64,000 nt of DNA, from assembly GCF_037126465.1 (NCBI RefSeq), contig NC_088201.1:130634665-130698664 (forward strand), read 5' to 3'. Each line of letters begins with the position of its first letter. Positions within the stretch are counted from its first letter, which is position 1. The DNA comes from Ornithodoros turicata. Lineage: Eukaryota > Arthropoda > Arachnida > Ixodida > Argasidae. A program made the translations under genes and the position numbers. Below are positions 47,537-59,919 of this stretch, piece after piece. A model generated the notes under the pieces. That model had not been told where the DNA came from. It did no database searches and worked only from the letters and a program-made list of their open reading frames with translations.

Positions 47537-50500
47537 ACAGCACACTGTTGCCAGACCTGTCGTAGCGAATGATTAGAAATTTGATGGTCACTACACCTTT
47601 TTCACACCAATTCTCGAAATTACACCCCGCAAAGCGGGACATTACACCAATTTCAGACCAAAAACAGGGTGTATTCTTTTTCTTGAGGGTGTAATAAGGG
47701 AGTTAAGAAATTGATACACCCCAAATACACCCCAATTACACCTAAGAAGGAGTTTTCTTTTGTAGAGTGTAGGACTTTATGGCTTCAAATCATTTATCAA
47801 GAATACTCGCTAAAGTTTTGCCAAAAAAGCAAGACACAGATACTAAACAGTGAAATGCAAAGTCGCACAGATTAAATTGACAATGTACTTGATGCGTACT
47901 TGAAGTACTTTGCCTAGTACTTTGTACTTTACTTCAAGTACATTTGGAATTGGGCACTTTGTACTGTACTTGAAGTACTAATGATGCCAGGTACTTGGTA
48001 CTGTACTTTAAGTATAATTTTGAGGTACTTTGCCCATCACTGCACAGCACCAGAACTGAAAAGCTACATAATGACCCAGTTTCACCGACATTTTCAGCAT
48101 GTGAACTAAGATGAACTGTCATTAAACTATCTGCTTCACTAAAGGAGTTATTACTGAAATATTCACCACATCACCGATGGAAAAAAAGAAGTGTTTGTTA
48201 AGTTCAAGAACCGGCAACCCTTGATATTGGTTCAGTTATAAACAGAGATGGTGAAACCGGGCCTATGGAAGTCACCGAAACATTCATCACATCACAAACC
48301 AAAGTTTGTAAAAAGAATTGAGTGCTAGCATGAAGTTTTGGCAATTGTGAGTAGCATTTGAACTGCCACCTATGTAGCTGCAGCATAATTACAAGTAATT
48401 CAGAAAAAGTAGTACAAAATTTGAGGGTGCTCTACTCTATCTTCCTCTGCATGGTACAAAAACCTGTGATGATTCCAAGTGCTCATCCTCTTGGCCAAGA
48501 TTCTGTAGCGAACTGCGAACAGGTGAACGAATGAACTATTCTTTTAGACAGTTCAGTGGAGTGAACTGAACTAAATGAATTAGTTCACAAAAGTGAACTG
48601 ACTTGCCCATCACTACAGCACACTGTTGCCAGACCTGTCGTAGCGAATGATTAGAAATTTGATGGTCACTACACCTTTTTCACACCAATTCTCGAAATTA
48701 CACCCCGCAAAGCGGGACATTACACCAATTTCAGACCAAAAACAGGGTGTATTCTTTTTCTTGAGGGTGTAATAAGGGAGTTAAGAAATTGATACACCCC
48801 AAATACACCCCAATTACACCTAAGAAGGAGTTTTCTTTTGTAGAGTGTAGGACTTTATGGCTTCAAATCATTTATCAAGAATACTCGCTAAAGTTTTGCC
48901 AAAAAAGCAAGACACAGATACTAAACAGTGAAATGCAAAGTCGCACAGATTAAATTGACAATGTACTTGATGCGTACTTGAAGTACTTTGCCTAGTACTT
49001 TGTACTTTACTTCAAGTACATTTGGAATTGGGCACTTTGTACTGTACTTGAAGTACTAATGATGCCAGGTACTTGGTACTGTACTTTAAGTATAATTTTG
49101 AGGTACTTTGCCCATCACTGCACAGCACCAGAACTGAAAAGCTACATAATGACCCAGTTTCACCGACATTTTCAGCATGTGAACTAAGATGAACTGTCAT
49201 TAAACTATCTGCTTCACTAAAGGAGTTATTACTGAAATATTCACCACATCACCGATGGAAAAAAAGAAGTGTTTGTTAAGTTCAAGAACCGGCAACCCTT
49301 GATATTGGTTCAGTTATAAACAGAGATGGTGAAACCGGGCCTATGGAAGTCACCGAAACATTCATCACATCACAAACCAAAGTTTGTAAAAAGAATTGAG
49401 TGCTAGCATGAAGTTTTGGCAATTGTGAGTAGCATTTGAACTGCCACCTATGTAGCTGCAGCATAATTACAAGTAATTCAGAAAAAGTAGTACAAAATTT
49501 GAGGGTGCTCTACTCTATCTTCCTCTGCATGGTACAAAAACCTGTGATGATTCCAAGTGCTCATCCTCTTGGCCAAGATTCTGTAGCGAACTGCGAACAG
49601 GTGAACGAATGAACTATTCTTTTAGACAGTTCAGTGGAGTGAACTGAACTAAATGAATTAGTTCACAAAAGTGAACTGACTTGCCCATCACTACAGCACA
49701 CTGTTGCCAGACCTGTCGTAGCGAATGATTAGAAATTTGATGGTCACTACACCTTTTTCACACCAATTCTCGAAATTACACCCCGCAAAGCGGGACATTA
49801 CACCAATTTCAGACCAAAAACAGGGTGTATTCTTTTTCTTGAGGGTGTAATAAGGGAGTTAAGAAATTGATACACCCCAAATACACCCCAATTACACCTA
49901 AGAAGGAGTTTTCTTTTGTAGAGTGTAGGACTTTATGGCTTCAAATCATTTATCAAGAATACTCGCTAAAGTTTTGCCAAAAAAGCAAGACACAGATACT
50001 AAACAGTGAAATGCAAAGTCGCACAGATTAAATTGACAATGTACTTGATGCGTACTTGAAGTACTTTGCCTAGTACTTTGTACTTTACTTCAAGTACATT
50101 TGGAATTGGGCACTTTGTACTGTACTTGAAGTACTAATGATGCCAGGTACTTGGTACTGTACTTTAAGTATAATTTTGAGGTACTTTGCCCATCACTGCA
50201 CAGCACCAGAACTGAAAAGCTACATAATGACCCAGTTTCACCGACATTTTCAGCATGTGAACTAAGATGAACTGTCATTAAACTATCTGCTTCACTAAAG
50301 GAGTTATTACTGAAATATTCACCACATCACCGATGGAAAAAAAGAAGTGTTTGTTAAGTTCAAGAACTGGCAACCCTTGATATTGGTTCAGTTATAACCA
50401 GAGATGGTGAAACCGGGCCTATGGAAGTCACCGAAACATTCATCACATCACAAACCAAAGTTTGTAAAAAGAATTGAGTGCTAGCATGAAGTTTTGGCAA

Positions 50501-50665
50501 TTGTGAGTAGCATTTGAACTGCCACCTATGTAGCTGCAGCATAATTACAAGTAATTCAGAAAAAGTAGTACAAAATTTGAGGGTGCTCTACTCTATCTTC
50601 CTCTGCATGGTACAAAAAACTGCGATGATTCCAAGTGCTCATCCTCTTGGCCAAGATTCTGTAGC
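47009..50665. repeat. 1,078 bp tandem array (3.4 copies) made of TE junctions
   Basis: GACATTTTCAGCATG recurs at 47009, 48087, 49165 and 50243, exactly 1,078 bp apart; the last copy stops at 50665. Each full unit contains a small MITE, the right end of the GTTCA-rich hAT-like element, the right end of the CACTA-like element, the right end of the outer hAT-like element and about 45 bp of flank. Copies 2 and 3 look identical; copies 1 and 4 differ at a few sites. The repeated 60- and 62-codon frames in each unit are by-products without coding evidence. Confidence 0.95.
48073..48263. mobile_element. Small MITE (copy in the second array unit)
   Basis: The ends are GACCCAGTTTCACC and the inverse GGCCCGGTTTCACC. 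Equivalent copies lie at +1078 and +2156. The related element at 57087 has the same terminal motif and a shared CTTGAAC-like inner block. The copy in the first array unit lacks the left terminus. Confidence 0.6.
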
Positions 50666-50805
50666 AGATTTATCAGCCATTTGTGTTCCTATTTGTGGTA
50701 CTGTGGCAAACTAGCCACTCCACCCACATACCAGCATTCCTAGGTTACACATAACATGTGGTTGACGTGTGTACGAAGAGGGGAGTCAATTCCTGTAGAT
50801 CACAT
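50666..50805. other. Sequence following the array, nothing recognised
   Basis: Unique-looking sequence directly after the point where the fourth array copy stops. Confidence 0.4.
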
Positions 50806-50982
50806 AAACAACATACACAAACAGACACTGAAGGTTTTTGTTTAAGTTTAATTTGTACAAGCTTTTGCGTGGAGGTCCACGCTTCCTCAGGTAGGACCTG
50901 AGGAAGCGTGGACCTCCAAGCGAAAGCTTCTACAAATTAAACTTAAACAAAAATCTTCAGTGTCGGTTTCTGTATTTTGTTT
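50806..50982. repeat. Near-perfect palindrome, 87 bp arms, 3-base centre
   Basis: Arms 50806-50892 and 50896-50982 match at about 80 of 87 positions; the centre reads CCTCAGGT-AGG-ACCTGAGG. The right arm contains CTGAGGA (50898-50904), a short hairpin GCGTGG..CCAAGC, and GAAA (50922-50925). In the left arm, read inversely, the hairpin is perfect but GAAA reads AAAA. The layout suggests two retroelement ends head to head. Confidence 0.9.
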
Positions 50983-51138
50983 ATATAACATGTAGTTATA
51001 AGAGTGGTGTAAACCACCTCGCAGAAGTTGCAGATGTTGTTCATCAACTTTATTTTGAGATGGACAGGGAGTTTCATTGCCTGGCGCGATACTCTACCCC
51101 ATAGCTGCTTGTGGTGTGAGGAAGGAAATAATGTCCCA

Positions 51139-51452
51139 TGGAGTCCAAAATTGCCAAAGGAGCTTTGAGAGCAGGCATTCGTGGGCTCGATTTAGCCATA
51201 AGCCAAGCAATTTTATTTGAAAATGGCAGTTTGGAAAGCTTGGTAGTGTGGGCAGTGACACAGAATATACTCTGGGTCTTCTACAGCACTGCAGTGACAG
51301 TATCTGAGAGAGTCAACTTGCCTCAGATGGTAATGACACTGAGCTGTAAATGCCCCATTGAGTCACAGTCCATGAGTCACAGTGCATCATCTTGGCGAGA
51401 AGTGTTTTGTGGCATCAACAAAAACCAAGCTCTGGGTCAACATTGCTCAGTA
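51139..51452 (+). other. Open frame before a CACTA-like element, unrecognised
   Basis: A 117-codon ATG frame starts at 51138 (MESKIAKGALRAGIRGLDLA) and runs into the terminal repeat of the element at 51453, so its last codons cannot be original. No domain was recognised; it may be a truncated gene or a chance frame. Confidence 0.2.
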
Positions 51453-52878
51453 CACTCTAAATCGTTTCACACCTTTAAAGGTGTAAAATAGGTGTATTAA
51501 CAAAGATCACACCCCTTTCACGCCCTACAACTTTGTTTTGGAAGTTCCTGAGGGTGTAACGATGGTGTAATACCCCCTCAGGTGAAATATGGTGATCAGT
51601 GTATCGCCTGGGTGTAGGAAGGGAGTGTGTTTATTTTCGTTCACGTGAACAAAAGTAAATGTATACAACAACAAGGTACGGGAAGTTACATTATAAAAGT
51701 GCATGACGTGGATTTACAACGCGTCTAGCATCTAGTAATGTATGCAGATTTGGAGGATCTATTGATGTAGTGCATAAATTTCTTAAAACACGTTGCTCCT
51801 CATTGCAAGACAAAACAAATACATGATAGTGCTCATCATACTCAACTGTAGTTAATGTTTGTATGAGAGAAATTGTGTCAGAGTTAATAATCAAGAGTGT
51901 TATCATTGTCAACTACACTTTTCACATAGACTACAGGTTCTGCGTGAATATCACGGTCATGAGTGCAACACTGAATTGCTTCTGGGGCATGTTGAAGTAG
52001 TATCTCCTTGGAACCATGAGTAGATGTGGCATTTCTGATGAAGGACTGGGACCACACGTATATTTGATAAAATTGATGTGTTCTTGCTAATGAAAGGGTT
52101 ATGTTCTTAAAATGTAGAGTTTTTCTAGCAACATCTTCCCTTCGAAACGCATACACCATACAGCTAGGATTGGACCAAACATCCTGATGAGTCGCGGATA
52201 CTGAACAATGTAATGCATTTTACAGGGGTTAGATATTTGTGGATACAACACTGCAAAGCCTTGAAGAAACGAATAAATGCAACGTTCTAAGTCATGAACA
52301 TGCATATCGGGGAGGTACCTGCTGAGGTCTACAATTTCACGAAAAGCTATTTACAGCTACCACGCCATACATGATTTTCTGTATGTCGGCTGTGCATGTT
52401 CACACACATATTAAATCACCTTGATGTACATACATATTTGGACCTCAATGTGATTATATGCAATGTGCTGGTAATTGTGAATACACAGTAACCCGCATAT
52501 TGCCATGAGCCCAGCAGTTTTATTCGGCGTTACACCTGTCATAGTCGTTTGTGCATTAAGAACAAGATATGACAAGTAGTGCAACCTGAACTGGTAGCGC
52601 CGAGAACCTGAAAAAAATGTCTTCCGGTCGGGGCCTTCTTTTATTGACTCTGAGGGGAAGCACTGCACATGACGCAACAGCGCCTTTGACAATTATTTTC
52701 AGGAACAACATGCGCGCCCAAACAAGATATGAGCAGGTAGCAACCCGAGATACAATCATCAGATATGATAACTCCCTTTACACCCCAGTTGCCATGAGGG
52801 TGTTGGAATACACCTTAAAAGGTGTGCGCCATGAACATTTTGATTTACACCCTTTAAGGTGTAAAACGGTTTAGAGTG
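51453..52878. mobile_element. CACTA/EnSpm-like non-autonomous element, 1.43 kb
   Basis: The left end CACTCTAAATCGTTTCACAC and the inverse of the right end CACTCTAAACCGTTTTACAC match well and are followed by AAGGTGTAAA repeats on both sides. TA flanks both ends. There is no transposase inside; only short frames. Confidence 0.8.
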
Positions 52879-55800
52879 TAGAGACGGGAGGAAAATGTCA
52901 GTTGTCCATTGACAGGTTGACTATTTATACAATCCATTGATGTGTTGGTGAACGAGATCTGCTGTCTACATGACCACTAACAGTCCTTTGCTATCTTTCA
53001 CTGTGATTTAATTAAACACCTCCCTCATGTGACGGTGTTTCCGGCACAGTTTTACCTTGTTGAACCACTTTTCGCGGCTCTTATCAAACATAACATTAGC
53101 GGTTCTTCGTAGGCTGAGGCCGAGGAACGCAAGAGACGTTTACATGATGTTTACGTGATTACCGTCATGACAGATGGTCGACACAACAGTTTCGCGGTAC
53201 GTTTTAAATGTTGCTCATCCTGGACCTTTTTCGCTACCCGATTTCCTGTCCAAAACAGCTACGACTGCATCAATGTCACTTCACCCATGAATTCCTTCAT
53301 GAGTTGCACGCGCGTGTTAGCACACCATGTCGTTACACGTCTGAAAAATAAATACCTGACGAAATCGGCAGAAGAAACATAGGCTTTATTAGAGCTTGCA
53401 GTGATGATCCTTTTTATGCACCACATCCCGCAATACCATACGGCTCCGTCGTTACTCCATTTTCTCAAATAGCCTCGTCCTCAATGGTAGCCGAACGGCC
53501 GAACCGCTGAAGCGTTGTTTTCCTAGTATTCATACGCGTAGTTATTTACGCCTGTAACTTAATTAAATTAATGAATAATTGAGAGATACATGCCGAATAC
53601 GACACAGAATTGCATAAAGACTCGTTATTCTGGAGTGTGACCCTCTTAAACACCGATTTTCTCACGTAAAACCATGCTTAACACTGGACTGCATAGACCC
53701 ATTGTGATTTATTTTGACAGCTTGAATTTCAAAGGATTGGAATTTGAAGGGTGGATTTCTTAGTGTGGGTTTCAAAAGTTTTATTATTAAGAGTGGGTAA
53801 CAGGGTACACCCGACTGCGCCATCTCATGAGTCTGCCTTCGGTTACGTGCAGAGAAGCTACATTTTGAAATAACCCTTATTGTCCACTTCACACCTACTG
53901 AAAAATACACGTCCATATTATCAGTGATCGCCGCACTTCATGCAACGGACTAAATAAGTCGAAGGCTCCACGCATCCGGGAACTATTTTATGCCGCGGTT
54001 AACCGTTGCCGTGTTACACGCTTGGGGTTCAATTTTCAACGGTCTTCTTGCGATCACATGTACTCCAGCCAGGCCTTGTCAATGTTGCTGTCAACGGCAT
54101 TATGAATTGTAAGTATACTTTTGATGTGTTATTCGGAATCGAAAGTGAAGCTTGCTGTTCGTGTGAAAGCATGCAAAGCGTTGTAGTGCTCAAGCGCGCG
54201 TGTTTCTTCGTTTAACTTCGGTTTAGGAATATCGTGAGCTACTCCTCGATCAAAGTGTGTTCATCACGAGACACAGCAAACGAACATCAAGGCGAACACT
54301 TCATCGTCATGTGAGCCAAGCTGTAGTGGGAAGCTTTTGCGTGATAAACTGAAGGAGCATCATATGACTGTCGCTACGATGGTGACGCCGGCAGCGAAAC
54401 GCGTTCGATGTTTGTGGGCCAGTCAAGCCAACCGATTTCGATGTTGGTGAACACTCCTAGTGATCATGAGCCACATCCCGTGTTGGTAGATCAAAGTCTT
54501 GGCGACCACGGGAGCAGTGATGTGGATGAGGTTCGTGACATTGACGGTGCGAACTTGACTGAATCGCGGCCTTCCCACCCGGAGGAAGCACTTCCAAAAC
54601 TGACTGCAATTTTCATACCTGAAGCATCATGTGTGCTTCAATATGTGGCTACCTACACTTTTTACGTTTTACAAGTCAGTATTTTTTCACCTTTCACGTG
54701 TTGTACATGCCGATAAGTGTACCATGCTTGGAACTTTGATACATTTGAGATGATCTCCTTGTCTTATTGGAACCTGCCATCGCCTATGTACCATCCTTTA
54801 TTCACACTAACACACTGTTGCGAGAAGAACGATACCTGATCGCCGCATCTCATCAACTTGTTCAGGCGAAGTCAGAGTCCTTTTCATTGGAATTTTTCTT
54901 AGTGTTTGAATGCCAGGGTATTATGAAAGGTCGCATTTTCTGTTTGTTTTTACAGATTGTTTTGTGTGTACCTTGTAGTGTGTTGCAGTCTTTGGTGCCA
55001 TGACATTTTTATGGTCATTTTTCATTTTTATTCTACACGGATATCACAAAGTTCATGTGACATAGAGAAAGGAACACTCTCTAGCCAGTTCTTTCATAAG
55101 GTGATATGCCCAGCGAGTAATTTTTAGGTAATTAGGTTATGTTTTAAGCTTTCTCTTTTTACTGTGCTGCGTGTTTGATAAACATTTTGGAGCATCTCCC
55201 TTCCAGCAATGCAATCTGTTATTGTAAGGCTGAGTTGAGTAAGGTAAGTTGAGACTTGACTGAGAAAGTACTTGTACAACAAGACAAGACAAAAGTACAA
55301 CAACAGGAAGGCCACAACAAAGCTGATCTGCGTATGATGTAGAAAAAAAATTGTCAAAATCGGTCTTAACTTTTGCAGTTCAACTTACGAAAAACCGTTA
55401 ACTTGACCTCTTGTGACCGTTGTTTCATGGCACTAATGAGGTTCCAAGGAACAAGCCGAAAAGTCAAAGGTCCCCGTGAAGTTATTTTTAGGGATCACGT
55501 TCATGCACTAGAGTATCTCCACATAACAAATAGTATAAGTATCACCGGTCCTCGTACGTACAGAACATATATGCCCTGAAGTACCTTTTCTAAGATCGAA
55601 AGTGATACCACCCGTGAGAGAAAACAATTTTCTCTTATATGTAGATTTGCACTGTTGGCGCGCAAAGCGAAGAAATAAAATTGCATATATCGCAGCTACT
55701 AAGTAAGACTTATATACGTGCAAGAGGAGTGCGTAGCTAAAAGGATGCTAATCTGTTTCCAATGCAGGAATGCGTGAACACACACATACAAAAAAAGCAA

Positions 55801-57086
55801 AAAGGATGAAAGAAAGAATGGCACACGGCAGGAACTTACTGAGTGAAAACGTTCCCCGCTTGTACTCGGTGCAGGTAACACCTCATCACTGCTCATGCCG
55901 TGATTACTCTACTCATTCTCAATGACTCGACTGACGGATGCTGCCACGGAGAAAAGCCTATGGTATCATAAAGGATGAAGCGACCTCTATCACTATATCT
56001 CCTTATCTCCCACTACCCAGCTCTGCGAGCCTGGCTAAATGTTTCGTTGGCGCACAAGATGACCAGAGTGATGAACGCTCACTACAAAACCCTCGTGAGT
56101 GGAAGGGTGGAAACACGTGTTTGCAATCGTTACTTGCTGTTCAATAATGCGACTGATTAGTGTTTTCTTTCCATCTAGTGTTTTGTGAGTGACCCGCTCA
56201 GTTGTTCCTTCGCAACGATGCGCTGTAGCGCGCATACACGTTTCCGAAGTAATCACCCACAGGAGTTACACGGTCGTTACTCGCAGTTACACAGAGTAGT
56301 TACTCGTAAACAGGTAACGCTCTTGACGGTTGTGTGTGCACTGTGTCAGCAGAATACCTTCAGGCTCCTGCCGTGAAACGAACTAGTCACACCCTATTTA
56401 ATAAATCTCTGTGTAGAAACTTCACCGCGCACAGTGCAGAGAAAGGGCAGATTTGAGAATTAATTTTAGTGTACTTGTGGGATACTACGATTTCGAGAGC
56501 CAACCACGTCCCGGTATTACGCGACGTTGTGGAATGCCGTTCCAACGCTCAGTTTGGCTTGTTACAGATCATCCTATACTCTTTCTACTTTGCGTATAAA
56601 AATGCGTTTACATAAAAGCGTCTACACATATAAAAAGCGTATACATATTTTACAACTATTAAAAGTCACCGTTTCAAAGGTGTAGCTCAACTGAAATGCA
56701 TTATCCCAAGCACTCAGCGATGTATGTAATTCATTCTATAAACCGCTCACATCACTCCAGGACGAATGCAAATAATAGCTATAAGGTTGCTACTGAGTAT
56801 AAAGGTTCATCTTTTTTAAAAGCGAAGATAACGGTAGGTTAGCAAAGAAGAGGAAGGCATAATTCAGCCATTCTGCACGAGGACTTCGTTCATAAAGAAG
56901 AAGAATTTGTCTGCGTCACCCGAGGCACTCCATCGAAATGGGTAAGCGGTGTATTTTATAAATACCTTCGTGAACCGTCTGAAACGCTGAACGCTTACAT
57001 TTGAGGAAAATTTTATTGTTATCAGCCCTGATTAGTGGAAATCACCAGGCGTACGCCTATTTCTGTAAGCTAACATTGGCTTAAAA
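52879..57086. other. Intergenic stretch, no gene firmly supported
   Basis: A plus-strand frame at 54408-54716 begins MFVGQSSQPISMLVNTPSDH and is acidic (SSDVDEVRDIDGANLTE). It could be an exon of an unknown gene, but no splice partner was found. The remainder shows only short frames. Confidence 0.35.
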
Positions 57087-57236
57087 GGCCCAGTTTCACC
57101 AACGCCACTTAACACTTGAACCGAGATTATACTGCCCTGAACTCGGTTTTAATCGTCAAACCAGCGTTGCTAATGTCTCTATATGTGACCCTGTTTGACG
57201 TGAAATCTCGCTATCCCATGTTGGTGAAACAGGATT
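57087..57236. mobile_element. Small MITE with GTTTCACCAAC ends
   Basis: The left GGCCCAGTTTCACCAAC and the inverse of the right AATCCTGTTTCACCAAC match. TTAA occurs on both sides (57081-57084 and 57235-57238), overlapping the right terminus, so a TTAA target is possible. Related to the MITE inside the 1,078 bp array. Confidence 0.65.
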
Positions 57237-57613
57237 AATCATTTATACCAAGCGTAGGGGAGCCCCTTTCGGCGCAGGCAATAACTCGTGTTCGTGCAAC
57301 CGGGCATAAGTGTCACAAAAAGGCATACGCCTTCTGTTTTCCACAGATCACGACGTAGTACACTACCATTCTGCGTTATAGTGGGCGACGTGCTTGTTGT
57401 GCGGTGAAATTTTGTTTCGAAAACGCAGTTAAAGGAACTGTAAATTGAAAAATAACCACCATGTTTCAACGTACCACCATGTAGGACCTGGCTGCGTGAT
57501 TATGCACATCATCGTGCACCCTCAGTTATTCGTACTTTTCGCAGTAATTATTTTTTGAAAGCCCCTAGAAGTCAAGAGGCGGCGACCATCGACGTTCAGA
57601 GAGAGTAAAGTTG
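57237..57613. other. Intergenic stretch, nothing recognised
   Basis: A 76-codon minus-strand frame at 57239-57469 has no known domain. Nothing else was seen. Confidence 0.4.
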
Positions 57614-58919
57614 CACTCTAAAAAAAAAGAGGAAAAAAATTCCTCCCGTCTGGGTAGAACTGCGTTGCAGCCAGAATTGTACTCAAATGACTAGAACTGC
57701 AAGGGTACAAACGTTTCTACTTGCATGATGGGAACTGATAGTACAACAGTTGTACTCAAAAACAGTTCAACTGTTATTATTAAAGATGAGTGCGGTGCGG
57801 GTATACCCGCGGATATCCGCAGGTACTCGCGCAAGTTTGTTCTTTGCGGGTACACATTTCCGTGTCGTTGCGGGTAATGTGCGGGTAGACCCACACTACC
57901 TCCGCGGATTACGCGGGTATACCTGCAATACACGCAGGCGCAAATCCAGCACGTCGGATTTTGGTGTATGACGCGATTCATGGCGAACATTTGGCCCAAA
58001 ATACTTTCCAAGACGTTCATATCCAATTCATCATCTCAAACTAAAGTTGTTGTTTGCCACATAGGGTTTCCTTTGGCTGTCTTTCGACACCAAGACTGGT
58101 ACACACTTCACAACAGTAAGCTGTCAACTAAGTCAGCACAACGTACGCGTTGGAAAAGAGGCTCGCTAACGGACAGTGTTCTCAGCATCAATAAATCATT
58201 TCGTGCTGTCACGATCATGTGGTATAACTGAAACATGCGTACGCATTTGGCTGCGGCTATGCGGATAGGCTTCGGGATGTGCGGATGTGGCTTGAGCCAA
58301 TAACATTGCTGCGGATGCAAGTGCGAATGCGAGTTGTGCCCCCGTGGGTGCCGTGCAATTGCGGGTACGAATTTTCATACCCGCACTCATCTCAGTTATT
58401 ATAACATAATTATACATGTTGGCAGCCAAGCGCGAGTCCATCCATTCAAAGCACCGCTGCTCCAGCCGCTCGGGCTACCCAGCGGCTAGTAGGCAGCGTG
58501 CTTTTATGCTACACGTGAAGTTTGTCTGCACGTGCTCCACATGCCGCAGGATAGGACAACAGACAATTTTGCATACCTTGCGTTCTCTTGACGTTCTTCG
58601 GAAATCGCCGACAGAAGGTACTGGAAGCAATGTTTGCCACCACACACTGCTAGTGTCCATGTAACTTGAGCTCGTCAAACCAGCACGTTACCGACCGTGC
58701 TACCGGGGCCTTCTTGTTTAACGGTCAAAAGGAAGAAACGCAAAACTCAGTTTCAAAAGAAAAGGACGGCGTTGTAATCATGCCAGAGAGACGACTGGGG
58801 AAAATGAAGCTCCCGTTTGTACCCGGAAAGGAGAACGGGTGCGCCTGTTCAACGGTGCCCGTACAAATACTGTCGTTCTACCCGCATGGGTTGAAAATTC
58901 TACCTTTTTTGTAGGAGTG
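57614..58919. mobile_element. CACTA-like non-autonomous element split by a hAT-like MITE
   Basis: The left end CACTCTAAAAAAAAAGAGG and the inverse of the right end CACTCCTACAAAAAAGGTAG align, followed on both sides by GGGTAGAAC at similar depth. No target duplication is evident. The interior is interrupted by 57781-58394 and otherwise has no recognisable coding sequence. Confidence 0.6.
57781..58394. mobile_element. hAT-like MITE, 614 bp, with 8-bp target duplication
   Basis: GTTATTAT flanks both sides exactly (57773-57780 and 58395-58402). The left end TAAAGATGAGTGCGG and the inverse of the right end TGAGATGAGTGCGGG match apart from a one-base gap. Both flanks carry GCGGGTA and CCGCGGATATCCGC motifs. 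Non-coding. Confidence 0.85.
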
Positions 58920-59915
58920 AAGAGTCCGCCTTGGATTGGTGGACAGATACCACGTGATATTAAGTACTAACGTAACACACAAGGCAAATATAAATGGTAG
59001 CGAAGGCGTGAAAAAATACGAAATCTGTGTTAGCAACCCTGCGCCCTTCATGATACACATGCGAGCGTGGTTGTTGAGGGGCAAACTACGAATGTAAACA
59101 AAAATAATTTAATCGGAGGCGCGAAGAATGTCTGTACCAATACAATATGCATGTTTTGAATGTGGCAATTCGCGCGGTCTGCCAGTAATACGTAAGATTA
59201 TAGACAGAGCCGAGTACTCTTCCGGTTCTGTCGCTCTCCATGTTGTTAGCCATGAGTTTGCTGTACGTTGACTGCGCACTTTGTGACTGTTCATAGCCGT
59301 TTTCTTCTTCATCGTCGTATTTTCAATTTCAAGCCACCAAGTCCAACTTGGGACATTCCTCGGGGGAATGCCACATTTCAGGACAGTAGCCAGCTATTGC
59401 TTTATTTGAGTGTCAAGAATGTGGACAGTACTGACTTTGGAGCTGTCGGTTCCTCTTCCTGCCTTTGCGACGTTTGTGGGTGCGTGTGAGGAAGCCTTCA
59501 AAGCCAACGTTAAGACATTCCTCACCTCCCAAGGGGTCAGGTCCAAGCTGTGTGAAGCGTTGGACATACTTGTGCCAAAGGCGTAGGAGTTTGTGTTTTT
59601 CATCCGTGTATGATGACCTATTTTACTTTTTTTCTGAGGGTACGACTGTTCTGGTTTGCACGAGAAAGAAATGAGGAAGTGCGAAGTAGTACGTTACGTC
59701 AGAAGGCACTGCAGCAGGCAGCGAGACTAAGTTCGTAATCTCTGCATGTTGTTGTGATGTAACACACAGATTACACATGATCTCTTGTAATTCTTTCATT
59801 CCTGTGAAGCATACGATTTGTCAAAGTGCACTTTTGCACATAGCTCCTTACTGTGTTATTTGTATTTTGACAGCCATGCAGAGTTCAGTACTCTGTGCCA
59901 GTTATTTATATGTTT
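58920..59915. other. Intergenic stretch with one weak exon candidate
   Basis: At about 59416-59586 on plus, a frame reads LPAFATFVGACEEAFKANVK and then LCEALDILVPKA before a stop. It is protein-like and would suit a terminal exon, but the acceptor is uncertain. Elsewhere nothing is recognised. Confidence 0.25.
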
Positions 59916-59919
59916 AGTG

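Larger units (their letters stand above)
42615..47769. mobile_element. CACTA/EnSpm-like non-autonomous element, inside the hAT-like element
   Basis: The left end CACTGTAAAAAATATAACTC and the inverse of the right end CACTCTACAAAAGAAAACTC align, with TA on both sides as a possible target duplication. Both subterminal regions hold many GGGTGT/ACACCC repeats (42640-42830 and 47585-47760), as is typical of this superfamily. There is no transposase. The element is split by 43280-44856 and by the hAT-like element at 45612-47536. Confidence 0.7.
41593..48042. mobile_element. hAT-like element (outermost of a nested stack)
   Basis: Left end CAGTGATGGGCAGTACTTGA and the inverse of the right end CAGTGATGGGCAAAGTACCT form hAT-type TIRs. 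Subterminal sequence on both sides is dense in GTACTT/AAGTAC. Flanking octamers CAGAGCAC (41585-41592) and CACAGCAC (48043-48050) match at 7 of 8 positions, as expected of an aged 8-bp target duplication. No transposase was found, so it is non-autonomous. The frame at 41681-42196 looks like chance. The interior carries the CACTA-like element at 42615-47769. The right end is repeated at about 49120 and 50198 by the tandem amplification. Confidence 0.75.

Noticed and set aside
47126..50542. Four 60-codon and three 62-codon minus-strand frames repeated at exact spacing, looking like a small gene family
   Set aside because: They repeat only because the 1,078 bp unit repeats. They overlap transposon ends and show no domain.
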